Source of the DNA: JAAYEV01 sp964508195
Lineage (GTDB): Bacteria; Bacillota; Clostridia; Ch29
DNA: 64,000 nucleotides
Direction: 5' to 3'
NCBI GenBank assembly: GCA_964508195.1
Contig: CAZDSH010000002.1
Coordinates: 23,625-87,624 of the forward strand
The notes below the pieces were generated by a model that saw only the letters and a list, made by a program, of their open reading frames with translations, was not told the DNA's origin and did no database searches. Made by a program: the position numbers and the translations under genes. Shown here in pieces: positions 50,880-59,545 of this stretch; the first letter of the stretch is position 1; each line of letters begins with the position of its first letter.

Positions 50880-51899
50880 ATGGATTGGCTAAATGGTGAC
50901 GGACCGGACAACGATATAGTTTTAAGTTCACGGGTTCGCCTTGCGCGGAATATAAAGGGCATACCCTTCCCCGATAGACTGGACGAACAGGGGGCAGCGG
51001 ATGTAATCGAAAGGGTACGAAGGGCTATAGGGCGCAATTTAGTATTGACTAGGGATTTTGATCTCACTGTTCTTAAAGACATTTCTCCCCTAGAAGCAAG
51101 GGTGCTTGTAGAGAACCATTTAATAAGTCCCGCCCTCGTTGAGAAAAACGAACGTTCCGCGGTATTTATAAAAAAGAACCATCAGGTAAGCATAATGATA
51201 AACGAAGAGGATCATATTCGTATGCAAGTGGTTTTACCCGGTTTACAGTTAGATGCCGGTTGGGATCTGGCAAGTAAAATAGACGATGTCCTCGAGGAGG
51301 ATATAGATTATGCCTTCGATGAAGATATGGGTTACCTGACCGCCTGTCCTACGAACACCGGTACCGGTATGCGGGCTTCGGTTATGGTTCATCTACCTGC
51401 CTTAGTCTTGACGAATCAGTTTAGTAGGGTATCCCAGGCGCTAAATCAATTAGGCCTAGCGGTAAGGGGTATTTACGGCGAGGGGACGGAGATAGTGGGC
51501 AATCTTATACAGATTTCAAATCAGTTAACCCTCGGGAAGGCCGAAGAACACATAGCGGGTAGCCTTAGGAGCATGACGAGGGAAATAATAAATAAGGAAA
51601 AACAATCGAGGGATGCCCTAGTTTCAGGTAACAGGATAGGCCTTGAGGACAAGATCTGTAGGTCCTATGGGTTGCTTACCGGGGCTAGGTTAATATCCTC
51701 CAAGGAGCTTATGGAGCTTTTATCCGATGTACGCCTTGGCATAGACCTAGGTTTTTTACCCGACGTCTCTATCAAAGATATAAACGAGATAATGATACAA
51801 ACACAACCGGCGGCGCTTCAAAAAAGGGCGGGTAAAGGACTCTCTGATATCGAAAGGGATATATTCAGATCAAAAATTATAAGACAAAAACTTGTATGA
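50880..51899 (+). CDS. mcsB: protein-arginine kinase McsB
   Basis: 339 residues. Phosphagen-kinase fold: L-S-S-R-V-R-L-A-R-N near 19-28, N-E-E-D-H-I-R-M near 103-110, C-P-T-N-T-G-T-G-M-R-A near 157-167. Phosphorylates arginines, marking proteins for ClpCP and inactivating CtsR. About 15 residues shorter than Bacillus McsB; catalytic motifs are intact. Confidence 0.96.
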   Translation: MDWLNGDGPDNDIVLSSRVRLARNIKGIPFPDRLDEQGAADVIERVRRAIGRNLVLTRDFDLTVLKDISPLEARVLVENHLISPALVEKNERSAVFIKKNHQVSIMINEEDHIRMQVVLPGLQLDAGWDLASKIDDVLEEDIDYAFDEDMGYLTACPTNTGTGMRASVMVHLPALVLTNQFSRVSQALNQLGLAVRGIYGEGTEIVGNLIQISNQLTLGKAEEHIAGSLRSMTREIINKEKQSRDALVSGNRIGLEDKICRSYGLLTGARLISSKELMELLSDVRLGIDLGFLPDVSIKDINEIMIQTQPAALQKRAGKGLSDIERDIFRSKIIRQKLV

Positions 51900-51911
51900 G
51901 GAGGAGTTTAC

Positions 51912-54350
51912 ATGAATATAAATGATAAATTTACCGAAAGGGCGAGGCAGGCAATTATAATAGCCCAGAATGAAGCAGCGGCCTTCGGTCATAATTATGT
52001 GGGAACTGAACATTTGCTTTTAGGCCTAGTGAAGGAAGGAAAGGGTATAGCGGCCCAGGTGTTAAAGGGTATGGGAGCAGATTCCGCTAAAGTTGTGCAT
52101 AAGATAGAGGAACTAATAGGTCGTGGTGAAAGTAGCGCGCCGGGCCAATTGGTAGGTTTAACGCCCCGTTCGAAAAGGGTGCTGGAGCTTAGTTATCTCG
52201 AGGCACGGCGCATGAACCATAATTATGTGGGTACTGAGCATATACTCTTAGGCCTTATACGTGAAGGGGAGGGCGTAGCCGCGAAGGTGCTCACGGATTT
52301 GAACGTAGATCTTAGCAAAGCCCGGGAGGAGACATTAAAACTATTAAGCGGTAGCATACCTGCCCAAGGGGAGGGTACAAAGGAAAAATCAGGGACACCG
52401 ATGTTGGATCAACACGGCAGGGACTTAACCCAGATGGCGAGGGAGGAAAAGCTCGATCCCGTAATAGGTAGGGCCAAGGAAATAGAAAGGGTTATACAGA
52501 TATTAAGCCGACGCACAAAAAATAATCCCGTACTCATCGGCGAAGCAGGGGTGGGAAAGACGGCAATAGCCGAGGGGTTAGCCCAGGAGATAGTAAACGG
52601 CCATGTGCCGGAGATGATAAAGGGTAAAAGGGTTGTAACATTAGACCTTGCGTCTATGGTTGCCGGCGCGAAATACCGAGGTGAGTTCGAAGATCGGCTA
52701 AAAAAGGTGATGGCGGAGTTAATAGCCACCGCAAACGTTATACTCTTTATAGATGAAATGCATACAATGATTGGTGCCGGCGCCGCCGAGGGCGCTATAG
52801 ACGCTTCTAACATTTTAAAACCTGTTTTAGCCCGGGGGGAGATTCAGGCTATAGGTGCTACTACCATTGATGAATATAGGAAATACGTAGAAAAGGATCC
52901 CGCCTTAGAACGTAGGTTCCAGCCGATAATGGTAGGGGAACCAACGGTAGAAGAGACGATACAAATATTAAAGGGCCTAAGGGACAAATACGAATCCCAT
53001 CACAGGGTCAAAATAACGGATAAAGCTGTAGAAGCCGCTGCGACATTATCCGATAGGTATATATCCGATAGGTTCCTACCGGATAAAGCAATAGACTTAA
53101 TAGATGAAGCGGCATCTAAAGTTAGGATTAAAACGATAACGGCACCGCCGGAGCTTAAGGAACTAGAGGGAGAAATAGAGGTCATCAAAAAGGAAAAGGA
53201 AGAGGCCATAAGCCATCAGGAGTTCGAAAAGGCGGCGGGGCTTAGGGACAAGGAGCGTAAATTAAAACAACAGCTAAAGGATATAAAGGACGGCTGGGAA
53301 AAGGATACCCGTAAGACCACCGCCCTAGTGGACGAGGAAAACATAGCGTCAATAGTTGCAGACTGGACCGGTATACCGGTGACACGCCTTGCGGAGGAGG
53401 AGACCCAACGCCTCATTAAGCTGGAGGATGTATTGCATAGGCGCGTAATAGGCCAGGAGGAGGCGGTAGGTGCCGTGGCCAAGGCTGTTAGAAGGGCTAG
53501 GGTAGGCCTTAAGGATCCTAAAAGGCCCATAGGCTCCTTCATATTCCTCGGTCCTACCGGGGTTGGCAAGACTGAACTTTCTAGGGCCCTGGCCGAGGCA
53601 TTATTCGGCGATGAAGAGGCCACCGTCAGAGTGGATATGTCCGAGTATATGGAAAAGCATTCAGTATCACGGTTAGTAGGTTCACCCCCGGGATACGTAG
53701 GTTATGAGGAGGGCGGCCAATTAACGGAAAAGGTGCGCCGAAAACCATATTCAGTAGTACTGATGGACGAAATAGAAAAGGCCCATCCTGATGTATTTAA
53801 TATATTGTTACAGATTTTAGAGGACGGGAGGCTTACCGATGCAAAGGGGCGAACCGTGGACTTCAAAAATACCGTGATCATTATGACTTCTAACGTAGGC
53901 GCCCATACTATACAAAGGCAAAGGAGCCTAGGGTTTGCCGGCGCGAAGGATGATGCAAAACATGATGAATACAAAAGGATGAAAGATCGAGTGATGGAGG
54001 AGCTTAAAAAGGCTTTTCGTCCGGAGTTTTTAAACAGGGTGGATGAGGTAATAGTATTCCATCAATTAGATGAAGACCATATATTGGATATCGTGGACCT
54101 TATGATGAATGAGCTATACGAAAAAGTTGAGAAATTGAACATCAAGCTGGAAGTGACGAAAGGAGCTAGGGGGATTATTGCTAAGGAAGGCTTTGATCAG
54201 ATGTACGGTGCAAGGCCCCTAAGGCGGGCTATACAGAACATGATAGAGGATAAACTGTCGGAAAGTATGCTCGAGGAGGGCATAAAAGAAGGGGATGCCG
54301 TAATAGTTGATGCAAAGGACGGCAATATCACCATAGCGCGTAAGGCATAA
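51912..54350 (+). CDS. clpC: ATP-dependent Clp protease ATPase ClpC
   Basis: 812 residues. Double Clp-N repeat (A-R-Q-A-I-I-I-A-Q, H-N-Y-V-G-T-E-H-L-L twice near 28 and 103), AAA-1 Walker A G-E-A-G-V-G-K-T near 209, a UVR-bearing middle domain near 425-450 (S-H-Q-E-F-E-K-A-A-G-L-R-D), AAA-2 Walker A G-P-T-G-V-G-K-T near 548, and a C-terminal ClpP loop region. Unfolds substrates for ClpP. Twelve bases after mcsB. Confidence 0.97.
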   Translation: MNINDKFTERARQAIIIAQNEAAAFGHNYVGTEHLLLGLVKEGKGIAAQVLKGMGADSAKVVHKIEELIGRGESSAPGQLVGLTPRSKRVLELSYLEARRMNHNYVGTEHILLGLIREGEGVAAKVLTDLNVDLSKAREETLKLLSGSIPAQGEGTKEKSGTPMLDQHGRDLTQMAREEKLDPVIGRAKEIERVIQILSRRTKNNPVLIGEAGVGKTAIAEGLAQEIVNGHVPEMIKGKRVVTLDLASMVAGAKYRGEFEDRLKKVMAELIATANVILFIDEMHTMIGAGAAEGAIDASNILKPVLARGEIQAIGATTIDEYRKYVEKDPALERRFQPIMVGEPTVEETIQILKGLRDKYESHHRVKITDKAVEAAATLSDRYISDRFLPDKAIDLIDEAASKVRIKTITAPPELKELEGEIEVIKKEKEEAISHQEFEKAAGLRDKERKLKQQLKDIKDGWEKDTRKTTALVDEENIASIVADWTGIPVTRLAEEETQRLIKLEDVLHRRVIGQEEAVGAVAKAVRRARVGLKDPKRPIGSFIFLGPTGVGKTELSRALAEALFGDEEATVRVDMSEYMEKHSVSRLVGSPPGYVGYEEGGQLTEKVRRKPYSVVLMDEIEKAHPDVFNILLQILEDGRLTDAKGRTVDFKNTVIIMTSNVGAHTIQRQRSLGFAGAKDDAKHDEYKRMKDRVMEELKKAFRPEFLNRVDEVIVFHQLDEDHILDIVDLMMNELYEKVEKLNIKLEVTKGARGIIAKEGFDQMYGARPLRRAIQNMIEDKLSESMLEEGIKEGDAVIVDAKDGNITIARKA

Positions 54351-54394
54351 CGTAAGCGGTGTCCAGATCGTTAAAGGGATAAAGGGGGCATAGC

Positions 54395-55753
54395 ATGGCT
54401 AGGTTAAAGAGCGTATTCGTATGCCAATACTGTGGTTATGAAAGCCCAAAATGGATGGGTAGGTGCCCGGGGTGTGACGAATGGAATACTATGGAGGAGA
54501 AGGTAACGGGCAAAAAAATTCACCAGAGGGATCCGCTGGGTACGGTGAATAATAAGCCGGTTCCAATAAGCGGAGTAAGTCTGGCTGAGGAGATACGTAT
54601 AAGCACAGGGATAACAGAACTTGACAGAGTTCTCGGCGGCGGTATAGTAAAGGGATCCTTGGTTTTAGTGGGCGGCGATCCCGGTATAGGCAAGTCTACG
54701 CTACTGCTCCAGTTGGCAGGTCGTATGCCGCCTACGCAAAGGACGCTTTATATTTCCGGCGAAGAATCATTGTTACAGGTTAAATTGCGGGCGGAAAGGC
54801 TAGGCATAAACAGCAACAACGTGCTTTTACTCGGGGAAACAAATATAGATCTTATACTGGGCTCTATAGAGGAGTACGATATAGACATGATAGTAGTGGA
54901 TTCTATTCAGACTATGTATACGCCGGAGGTATCCTCCGCCCCGGGTAGTGTAAGCCAGGTAAGGGAAGTAACCGGCCGGTTGCTACGGATGGCAAAGGCC
55001 GCAGCCATCCCAGTTTTTATAATAGGTCATGTGACCAAACAAGGGGCCATCGCCGGGCCGAAGGTCCTAGAGCATATTGTGGATACCGTGTTATACTTCG
55101 AGGGAGAAAAGTATCACAGCTACAGAGTAGTACGTTCAGTGAAAAACCGGTTCGGGGCCACCGACGAGATCGGTGTATTTGAAATGAAGGGTAAAGGCTT
55201 AGTAGAGGTTTTAAATCCCTCGGAATTCATGTTACAGGGACGCCCCGAGGGTGTCCCTGGCACGGCGGTTATATGCAGTATAGAGGGTACACGGCCAATG
55301 CTCATGGAGTTGCAAGCCCTGGTAAGCCTTTCAAATTTGAATATGCCAAGGCGGATGGCCACGGGTATAGATTATAACAGGTTATGTATGCTTATGGCGG
55401 TTATAGAAAAAAGGCTGGGCATGCAGATACAGGGGCAGGATGCCTTTGTAAACGTAGTAGGCGGTCTTAGGATCGATGAGCCCGCAGCGGATCTAGGTAT
55501 TGTTACCGCTATTGCATCAAGTTTTAGGGATATTCCCATTGAAAGGGATACGGTGATTATCGGCGAAGTAGGCCTTACCGGTGAGGTACGGGGTATAAAT
55601 TCTATAGAGCGTAGGATTGTAGAGGCAACTAAAATAGGGTTTAGGCATTGTATAATACCTAAAAATAATCTGGGACAACTTAGGGAGACTACTGTTCGGA
55701 TAACCGGGGTATCAAACCTTTCCGAAGCCCTGGATGTTGCATTAAAAAAATGA
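54395..55753 (+). CDS. radA: DNA repair protein RadA
   Basis: 452 residues. N-terminal zinc finger C-Q-Y-C-G-Y...C-P-G-C (C10, C13, C25, C28), Walker A G-G-D-P-G-I-G-K-S-T near 93-102, RadA motif K-N-R-F-G near 250, Lon-like C-terminal domain without catalytic dyad. Branch-migration helicase in recombination. End of the ctsR operon as in Bacillus. Confidence 0.97.
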   Translation: MARLKSVFVCQYCGYESPKWMGRCPGCDEWNTMEEKVTGKKIHQRDPLGTVNNKPVPISGVSLAEEIRISTGITELDRVLGGGIVKGSLVLVGGDPGIGKSTLLLQLAGRMPPTQRTLYISGEESLLQVKLRAERLGINSNNVLLLGETNIDLILGSIEEYDIDMIVVDSIQTMYTPEVSSAPGSVSQVREVTGRLLRMAKAAAIPVFIIGHVTKQGAIAGPKVLEHIVDTVLYFEGEKYHSYRVVRSVKNRFGATDEIGVFEMKGKGLVEVLNPSEFMLQGRPEGVPGTAVICSIEGTRPMLMELQALVSLSNLNMPRRMATGIDYNRLCMLMAVIEKRLGMQIQGQDAFVNVVGGLRIDEPAADLGIVTAIASSFRDIPIERDTVIIGEVGLTGEVRGINSIERRIVEATKIGFRHCIIPKNNLGQLRETTVRITGVSNLSEALDVALKK

Positions 55754-55793
55754 CATGCCCGCCCATCACTTCCAAAGTGGTGTAGATATGTCA
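55751..55793. terminator. inverted repeat between convergent radA and a conserved clostridial gene
   Basis: TGACAT (55751-55756) with ATGTCA (55788-55793), and CATCACTT (55764-55771) with AAGTGGTG (55775-55782) inside. The stop codons of both convergent genes are the ends of the outer repeat. No T tract, so termination is only probable. Confidence 0.45.
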
Positions 55794-56186
55794 TAGAAGA
55801 TTATATACCCCCAGGGTTTTTATCTTTTCGTATTCCTTCTGTATCACATTATAAAAATCAATATCCAAAAGGCTGCATATAGCAGCTATATAAAACGTGT
55901 TTATTCCTAATTCGGCCTCAATTACGTCCTTACAGTGCTCGCATAACTCGCCCCGGATATGGGAGTCCATGTATTCCGGTAGTTCTTTAAGGGATGCACC
56001 CTCCGGGGTACTTTGTTTTTTCGCATCAATCCTAAGACAGCCGCAATTGGTTACGGATTTAGCAATAGCGCGATTTATCCTGGCACTTGCCTCTTGGTGT
56101 TTAGTCAACACATCCAGGATACTTTTATGCCTTATCAATAGCTGGGGAATAGAGCTTTGAAACTCATCGAATATTGAATCCCTCAT
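55791..56186 (-). CDS. conserved clostridial cysteine-containing protein of unknown function
   Basis: 131 residues with AAGGAGTG before the ATG and a good promoter upstream. I recall close relatives in many clostridia at this site, some carrying a DUF1573 label that may be spurious. Visible: helical N-terminal part (L-I-R-H-K-S-I-L-D-V-L-T-K-H-Q-E-A-S-A-R-I-N-R-A), S-V-T-N-C-G-C-L near 44-51, a second pair C-E-H-C near 82-85, then an acidic helical C terminus. The CxC and CxxC could bind zinc. It reads opposite to its neighbours. No function is assigned. Confidence 0.75.
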   Translation of the reverse strand: MRDSIFDEFQSSIPQLLIRHKSILDVLTKHQEASARINRAIAKSVTNCGCLRIDAKKQSTPEGASLKELPEYMDSHIRGELCEHCKDVIEAELGINTFYIAAICSLLDIDFYNVIQKEYEKIKTLGVYNLL

Positions 56187-56220
56187 TTCATCACTCCTTT
56201 GTCATATTAAGGCTAATTAT

Positions 56221-56249
56221 ATTATAATGATAAAAATGCTCTGTTGCAA
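56221..56249 (-). promoter_or_regulatory. promoter of the conserved cysteine protein gene
   Basis: Minus strand TTGCAA (56244-56249), 17 bp, perfect TATAAT (complement of 56221-56226), 34 bases before the ATG. Confidence 0.78.
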
Positions 56250-56270
56250 CGTATTTAATATTTTTTTTGA

Positions 56271-56300
56271 TTGACAGTCAACATACTTTTGTGTTAAAAT
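56271..56300 (+). promoter_or_regulatory. carD promoter 1 (distal)
   Basis: TTGACA (56271-56276), 18 bp, TAAAAT (56295-56300). Perfect -35 hexamer. Confidence 0.68.
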
Positions 56301-56310
56301 TATTGTTTCA

Positions 56311-56339
56311 TTGACAATAGCCCCGAGGTATAGTAAAAT
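56311..56339 (+). promoter_or_regulatory. carD promoter 2 (proximal)
   Basis: TTGACA (56311-56316), 17 bp, TAAAAT (56334-56339), about 40 bases downstream of promoter 1 with the same hexamers, giving a leader of roughly 30 bases. Confidence 0.75.
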
Positions 56340-56376
56340 TAATAGAAGCATCGTCTTATCAATGGAGGTATATGTA

Positions 56377-56853
56377 ATGTTTAATATAGGCGATAAAGTA
56401 GTGTATCCCATGCATGGTGCGGGGATTATCGAATCCATAGAAGAGAAGGAGATATTAGGTAACAAACAAAAATATTATATAATGAAGATGCCTATAGGCA
56501 ATATGAAAGTCATGATACCCCTTGAGAATGTCGGGGATATAGGATTGCGTGAGGTAATAGACAAAGAACAGGTAAACATAGTTATGACGGTACTAGGTCA
56601 AGACAAGACCAGCATGCCTAACAATTGGAACCGAAGATACCGGGTTAACATGGAGAAGATAAAAAGCGGCGATATCCTGGAAGTTGCCGACGTAGTTAGA
56701 AATCTTATTCTGAGGGATAGGGAAAAGGGGTTATCCACAGGGGAGAGAAAAATGCTAAATAATGCTAAACAAATCCTGGTGAGCGAGCTGGTGCTTGTGA
56801 ACAATATGGATGAGGATGAGATTGAAAGCATGATAGAGGGGATTGTCAATTAA
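56377..56853 (+). CDS. CarD/CdnL-family transcription regulator
   Basis: 158 residues from the ATG at 56377 (MFNIGDKVVYPMHGAGIIESIE), GGAGG eight bases upstream. The first 60 residues are the RNA-polymerase-interacting Tudor-like domain (G-D-K-V-V-Y-P-M-H-G-A-G), the rest the helical DNA-contacting domain with N-W-N-R-R-Y-R near 85 and E-R-K-M-L-N-N-A-K-Q-I-L near 130. Family members stabilise open promoter complexes, especially at rRNA promoters. Two tandem promoters suggest strong expression. Confidence 0.92.
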   Translation: MFNIGDKVVYPMHGAGIIESIEEKEILGNKQKYYIMKMPIGNMKVMIPLENVGDIGLREVIDKEQVNIVMTVLGQDKTSMPNNWNRRYRVNMEKIKSGDILEVADVVRNLILRDREKGLSTGERKMLNNAKQILVSELVLVNNMDEDEIESMIEGIVN

Positions 56854-56854
56854 G

Positions 56855-56882
56855 CGTCTTCAGGGGCGCTCATTTTTTTTTA
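56855..56882 (+). terminator. carD terminator 1
   Basis: AGCGTC, loop TTCAGG, GGCGCT (one G-U pair), then CATTTTTTTTT right after the stop codon. Confidence 0.75.
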
Positions 56883-56914
56883 GCCCCATGGAAAAGGTAC
56901 CGATTTTTTTTATA

Positions 56915-56940
56915 AAAAGGTGCGTTTAAGCACTTTTTTT
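56915..56940 (+). terminator. carD terminator 2
   Basis: AAAAAGGTGC, loop GTTTAA, GCACTTTTTTT: a second weaker hairpin with T tract about 35 bases on. Confidence 0.55.
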
Positions 56941-56949
56941 CATTTTAAG

Positions 56950-56979
56950 TTGCAGTCACACTACAACAGGTTATAGAAT
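56950..56979 (+). promoter_or_regulatory. putative promoter of the PIN/TRAM gene
   Basis: TTGCAG (56950-56955), 18 bp, TAGAAT (56974-56979), 45 bases before the ATG. Confidence 0.5.
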
Positions 56980-57023
56980 AAATATAAGTGGCAATACTCT
57001 ACAGAAGGAGGTGGTTAAAATAA

Positions 57024-58139
57024 ATGGTAAAGAAGTTAATTAGGGGACTATTGACTACGGCAGGAATAGTTATTGGCTACCAGTTAGCCTATGTGCTGGG
57101 GGATACGTTGGTTACGTATGAAGTATTCGGCATATTACAAGGAAGGGCTGCCGCAATCGTCTACTATGTAAGTGGCGCACTACTGTTTGGTTTTATATTC
57201 TATCTGATCTCACCTTGGATTATTAAATTAGGATGGAAAGGCACAGGATTAGTTGAAACCACGCTACAAACGATTCCTACTGGGGATATATTATTAGGCT
57301 CCGTTGGACTGATATTAGGTCTTATTATTGCAAACCTTTTTATAAGGCCCCTTGCTATTATACCTATTCCATGGTTAGGCAGTATCGTTATGGTATTGGT
57401 TAATATCACGCTAGGCTACCTAGGTATAAGGATAGCTACGAGGAAGACTGACGATTTTGGGGCCGTAGTCCATTCCCTTAGAAGGTTAGGAATAAAGGAG
57501 AAAGCCCATAGAGCAGAGGGTGCGGCTAAACCAAAAATTTTAGATACGAGTGTAATAATTGATGGCAGAATTGCAGATATCTGTAAAACGGGATTCGTCG
57601 AAGGACCTCTTATTATACCCGGGTTTGTACTGGAGGAACTTAGACATATAGCCGATTCTTCTGATGCTTTGAAACGTAATAGGGGTAGAAGGGGTCTTGA
57701 TATATTGAACAAGATACAAAAAGAGCTCAATATCCCTGTTCAGATAGATGAAAAATCCTTCGACGATATAGCGGAAGTGGACAGTAAACTCCTTAAACTC
57801 GCGCAGGTTTTAAAGGGTAAGATAGTCACAAACGATTTCAACCTGAACAAGGTAGCGGAGTTCCAAGGGGTGCCGGTTCTTAACATAAATGAACTGGCTA
57901 ATGCCGTGAAGCCTGTAGTGCTTCCCGGGGAGGAAATGGTGGTGCAGGTTATAAAGGACGGCAAGGAATCCGGCCAAGGCGTAGCCTATTTAGACGACGG
58001 GACTATGATCGTCGTTGACGGGGGCAAAAAACATATCGGCGAAACTATAGGAGTTATGGTGACCAGCGTATTACAAACTGCTGCAGGTAGAATGATATTC
58101 GCAAAGCCTAAAAATGCCTTTGACAATAAGGCCGTATAA
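57024..58139 (+). CDS. membrane-anchored PIN/TRAM-domain protein (YacL)
   Basis: 371 residues; GAAGGAGGTGG upstream. Four membrane helices in the first 135 residues (about 8-28, 45-65, 85-105, 112-132), then a PIN domain with I-L-D-T-S-V-I-I-D-G-R-I-A-D near 172-185, D-S-S-D-A-L-K-R-N-R-G-R-R-G near 212-225 and T-N-D-F-N-L-N-K-V-A near 272, then a TRAM domain (G-Q-G-V-A-Y-L-D-D-G-T-M-I-V-V-D-G-G) near 315-335. Acidic residues for a metal nuclease are present. Likely RNA-acting; target unknown. Same context as Bacillus yacL between radA and ispD. Confidence 0.93.
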   Translation: MVKKLIRGLLTTAGIVIGYQLAYVLGDTLVTYEVFGILQGRAAAIVYYVSGALLFGFIFYLISPWIIKLGWKGTGLVETTLQTIPTGDILLGSVGLILGLIIANLFIRPLAIIPIPWLGSIVMVLVNITLGYLGIRIATRKTDDFGAVVHSLRRLGIKEKAHRAEGAAKPKILDTSVIIDGRIADICKTGFVEGPLIIPGFVLEELRHIADSSDALKRNRGRRGLDILNKIQKELNIPVQIDEKSFDDIAEVDSKLLKLAQVLKGKIVTNDFNLNKVAEFQGVPVLNINELANAVKPVVLPGEEMVVQVIKDGKESGQGVAYLDDGTMIVVDGGKKHIGETIGVMVTSVLQTAAGRMIFAKPKNAFDNKAV

Positions 58140-58146
58140 TATAAAA

Positions 58147-58179
58147 AGTTCCGCCCCTTTCCAGGGCGGATTTTTTTGT
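58147..58179 (+). terminator. terminator of the PIN/TRAM gene
   Basis: TCCGCCC, loop of seven, GGGCGGA (about 58150-58170), followed by TTTTTTTG. It ends before the chosen ispD start. Confidence 0.85.
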
Positions 58180-58238
58180 ATAAAAAAAGGGTTAATCCCC
58201 ATTATGACGAATTGTTTTTATCGGGGGTGTGTATATTT

Positions 58239-58946
58239 ATGTATAAAGGGTTTAGCGTATCGGCGATGGTAATGGCCGCAGGTGTAGGTAGTAGAATGAA
58301 CAGCCCCGTAGAGAAACCCTATATCAATATTGCGGGAAAACCTATCCTAGCCCATACCCTTTGGCAATTCCAGCGATGTGATATTGTGGATTATGTTTTG
58401 GCAGTAGTCGGCCGGAATAATAGGACTCGTTGTAAACGGGATATAGTCGAGAAATTTTGCTTAACAAAGGTAAAGGATATAGTTGTAGGCGGGTCAACAC
58501 GGCAACAGTCCGTCGCCATAGGGCTTAGGGCGATACATGGGGATATTGTAATAATACACGATGGGGCAAGGCCCTTTGTTAAGCGTAGGCTTATTGAACG
58601 GGGTATAAAGGGGCTTATAGAACAAGACCTAGAGGGTATAGCCTGCGCCGTACCTTTAAGGGATACCATAAAACTGGTAGATGGCGAAGGGAAGATAAAG
58701 AGTACTTTGGATAGGGAGAGCCTCCGAGCAGTGCAGACGCCTCAATGTTTCCTAGGGACAACGATCAAAAGAGTCCACGAAAGGGCTATTCATGATGGAG
58801 TGACGGCTACTGATGATTTGGCGCTCCTTGAACATTACGGTTACAAAGTGGGTTTATATCCCGGGGAATACAACAATATAAAGATTACTACGGCGGAGGA
58901 CTTATATCTAGCGAAATACCTTATAAGGGAGCACGATAAAACATGA
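58239..58946 (+). CDS. ispD: 2-C-methyl-D-erythritol 4-phosphate cytidylyltransferase
   Basis: 235 residues from the ATG at 58239 (MYKGFSVSAMVMAAGVGSRM); the longer frame upstream starts inside the terminator. Nucleotidyltransferase loop M-A-A-G-V-G-S-R-M near 12-20, G-G-S-T-R-Q-Q-S-V near 79-87, H-D-G-A-R-P-F near 104-110, T-D-D-L-A-L-L near 188. Third step of the MEP isoprenoid route. Overlaps ispF by four bases. Confidence 0.95.
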   Translation: MYKGFSVSAMVMAAGVGSRMNSPVEKPYINIAGKPILAHTLWQFQRCDIVDYVLAVVGRNNRTRCKRDIVEKFCLTKVKDIVVGGSTRQQSVAIGLRAIHGDIVIIHDGARPFVKRRLIERGIKGLIEQDLEGIACAVPLRDTIKLVDGEGKIKSTLDRESLRAVQTPQCFLGTTIKRVHERAIHDGVTATDDLALLEHYGYKVGLYPGEYNNIKITTAEDLYLAKYLIREHDKT

Positions 58947-59440
58947 ACCGAACAGGTATAGGATACGATGTTCATCGGTTAGTACAAGGAAGGCCGCTTA
59001 TAATAGGCGGTGTGAATATACCCTTCAAAAAAGGTCTTACGGGCCATTCCGATGCCGATGTACTAGTCCATGCAATAATGGATGCACTGCTCGGAGCTGC
59101 GGCCCTAGGGGATATAGGCAAACATTTTCCGGATAAAGGGGCGGACTATTTACAGGCGAATAGCCTGAAGCTGTTAGATAAGGTTGTGAACAAATTATAT
59201 CGCGTAGGGTATATGCCCCATAATGTAGACAGCATAATAATCGCCCAGGCCCCTAAAATGGCTGAATATATACCTAGGATGCGAGAAAATATTGCCCAAA
59301 GGTTACGTATTGGGCCGGATATGGTAAGCGTGAAGGCCACTACTACCGAGGGCATGGGCTATATCGGCGCTAGTGAAGCTATTGCGGCCCAGGCTGTTTG
59401 TAACTTGGTTCCGGTTAAAACCGGGGATAGGGACTGTTGA
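58943..59440 (+). CDS. ispF: 2-C-methyl-D-erythritol 2,4-cyclodiphosphate synthase
   Basis: 165 residues. Metal site D8-x-H10 (G-Y-D-V-H-R-L) and H-S-D-A-D-V-L near 42; T-T-T-E-G-M-G-Y near 132. Fifth step of the MEP route, next to ispD as usual. The 105 bases after it show no T-box or other riboswitch. Confidence 0.96.
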   Translation: MNRTGIGYDVHRLVQGRPLIIGGVNIPFKKGLTGHSDADVLVHAIMDALLGAAALGDIGKHFPDKGADYLQANSLKLLDKVVNKLYRVGYMPHNVDSIIIAQAPKMAEYIPRMRENIAQRLRIGPDMVSVKATTTEGMGYIGASEAIAAQAVCNLVPVKTGDRDC

Positions 59441-59545
59441 TGATGTGCAGTGCAAGTGCTATAATATCTATAACCTGCTACCGAGTTAAGGCGTATGAAA
59501 GGCGGTTATTTGGCATCGGTTAAGTTCAAAGGAGGCAAATAAGAC

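Noticed and set aside
56731..56739. perfect DnaA box TTATCCACA inside the carD-like gene; another TGTGGATAA at 48422-48430 in the EF-G paralogue
   Set aside because: Single boxes inside coding sequence, explained by codons; no clustering.
59441..59545. T-box or other riboswitch before gltX or cysS
   Set aside because: The gaps are 105 and 19 bases and show no specifier hairpin, T-box sequence or terminator.
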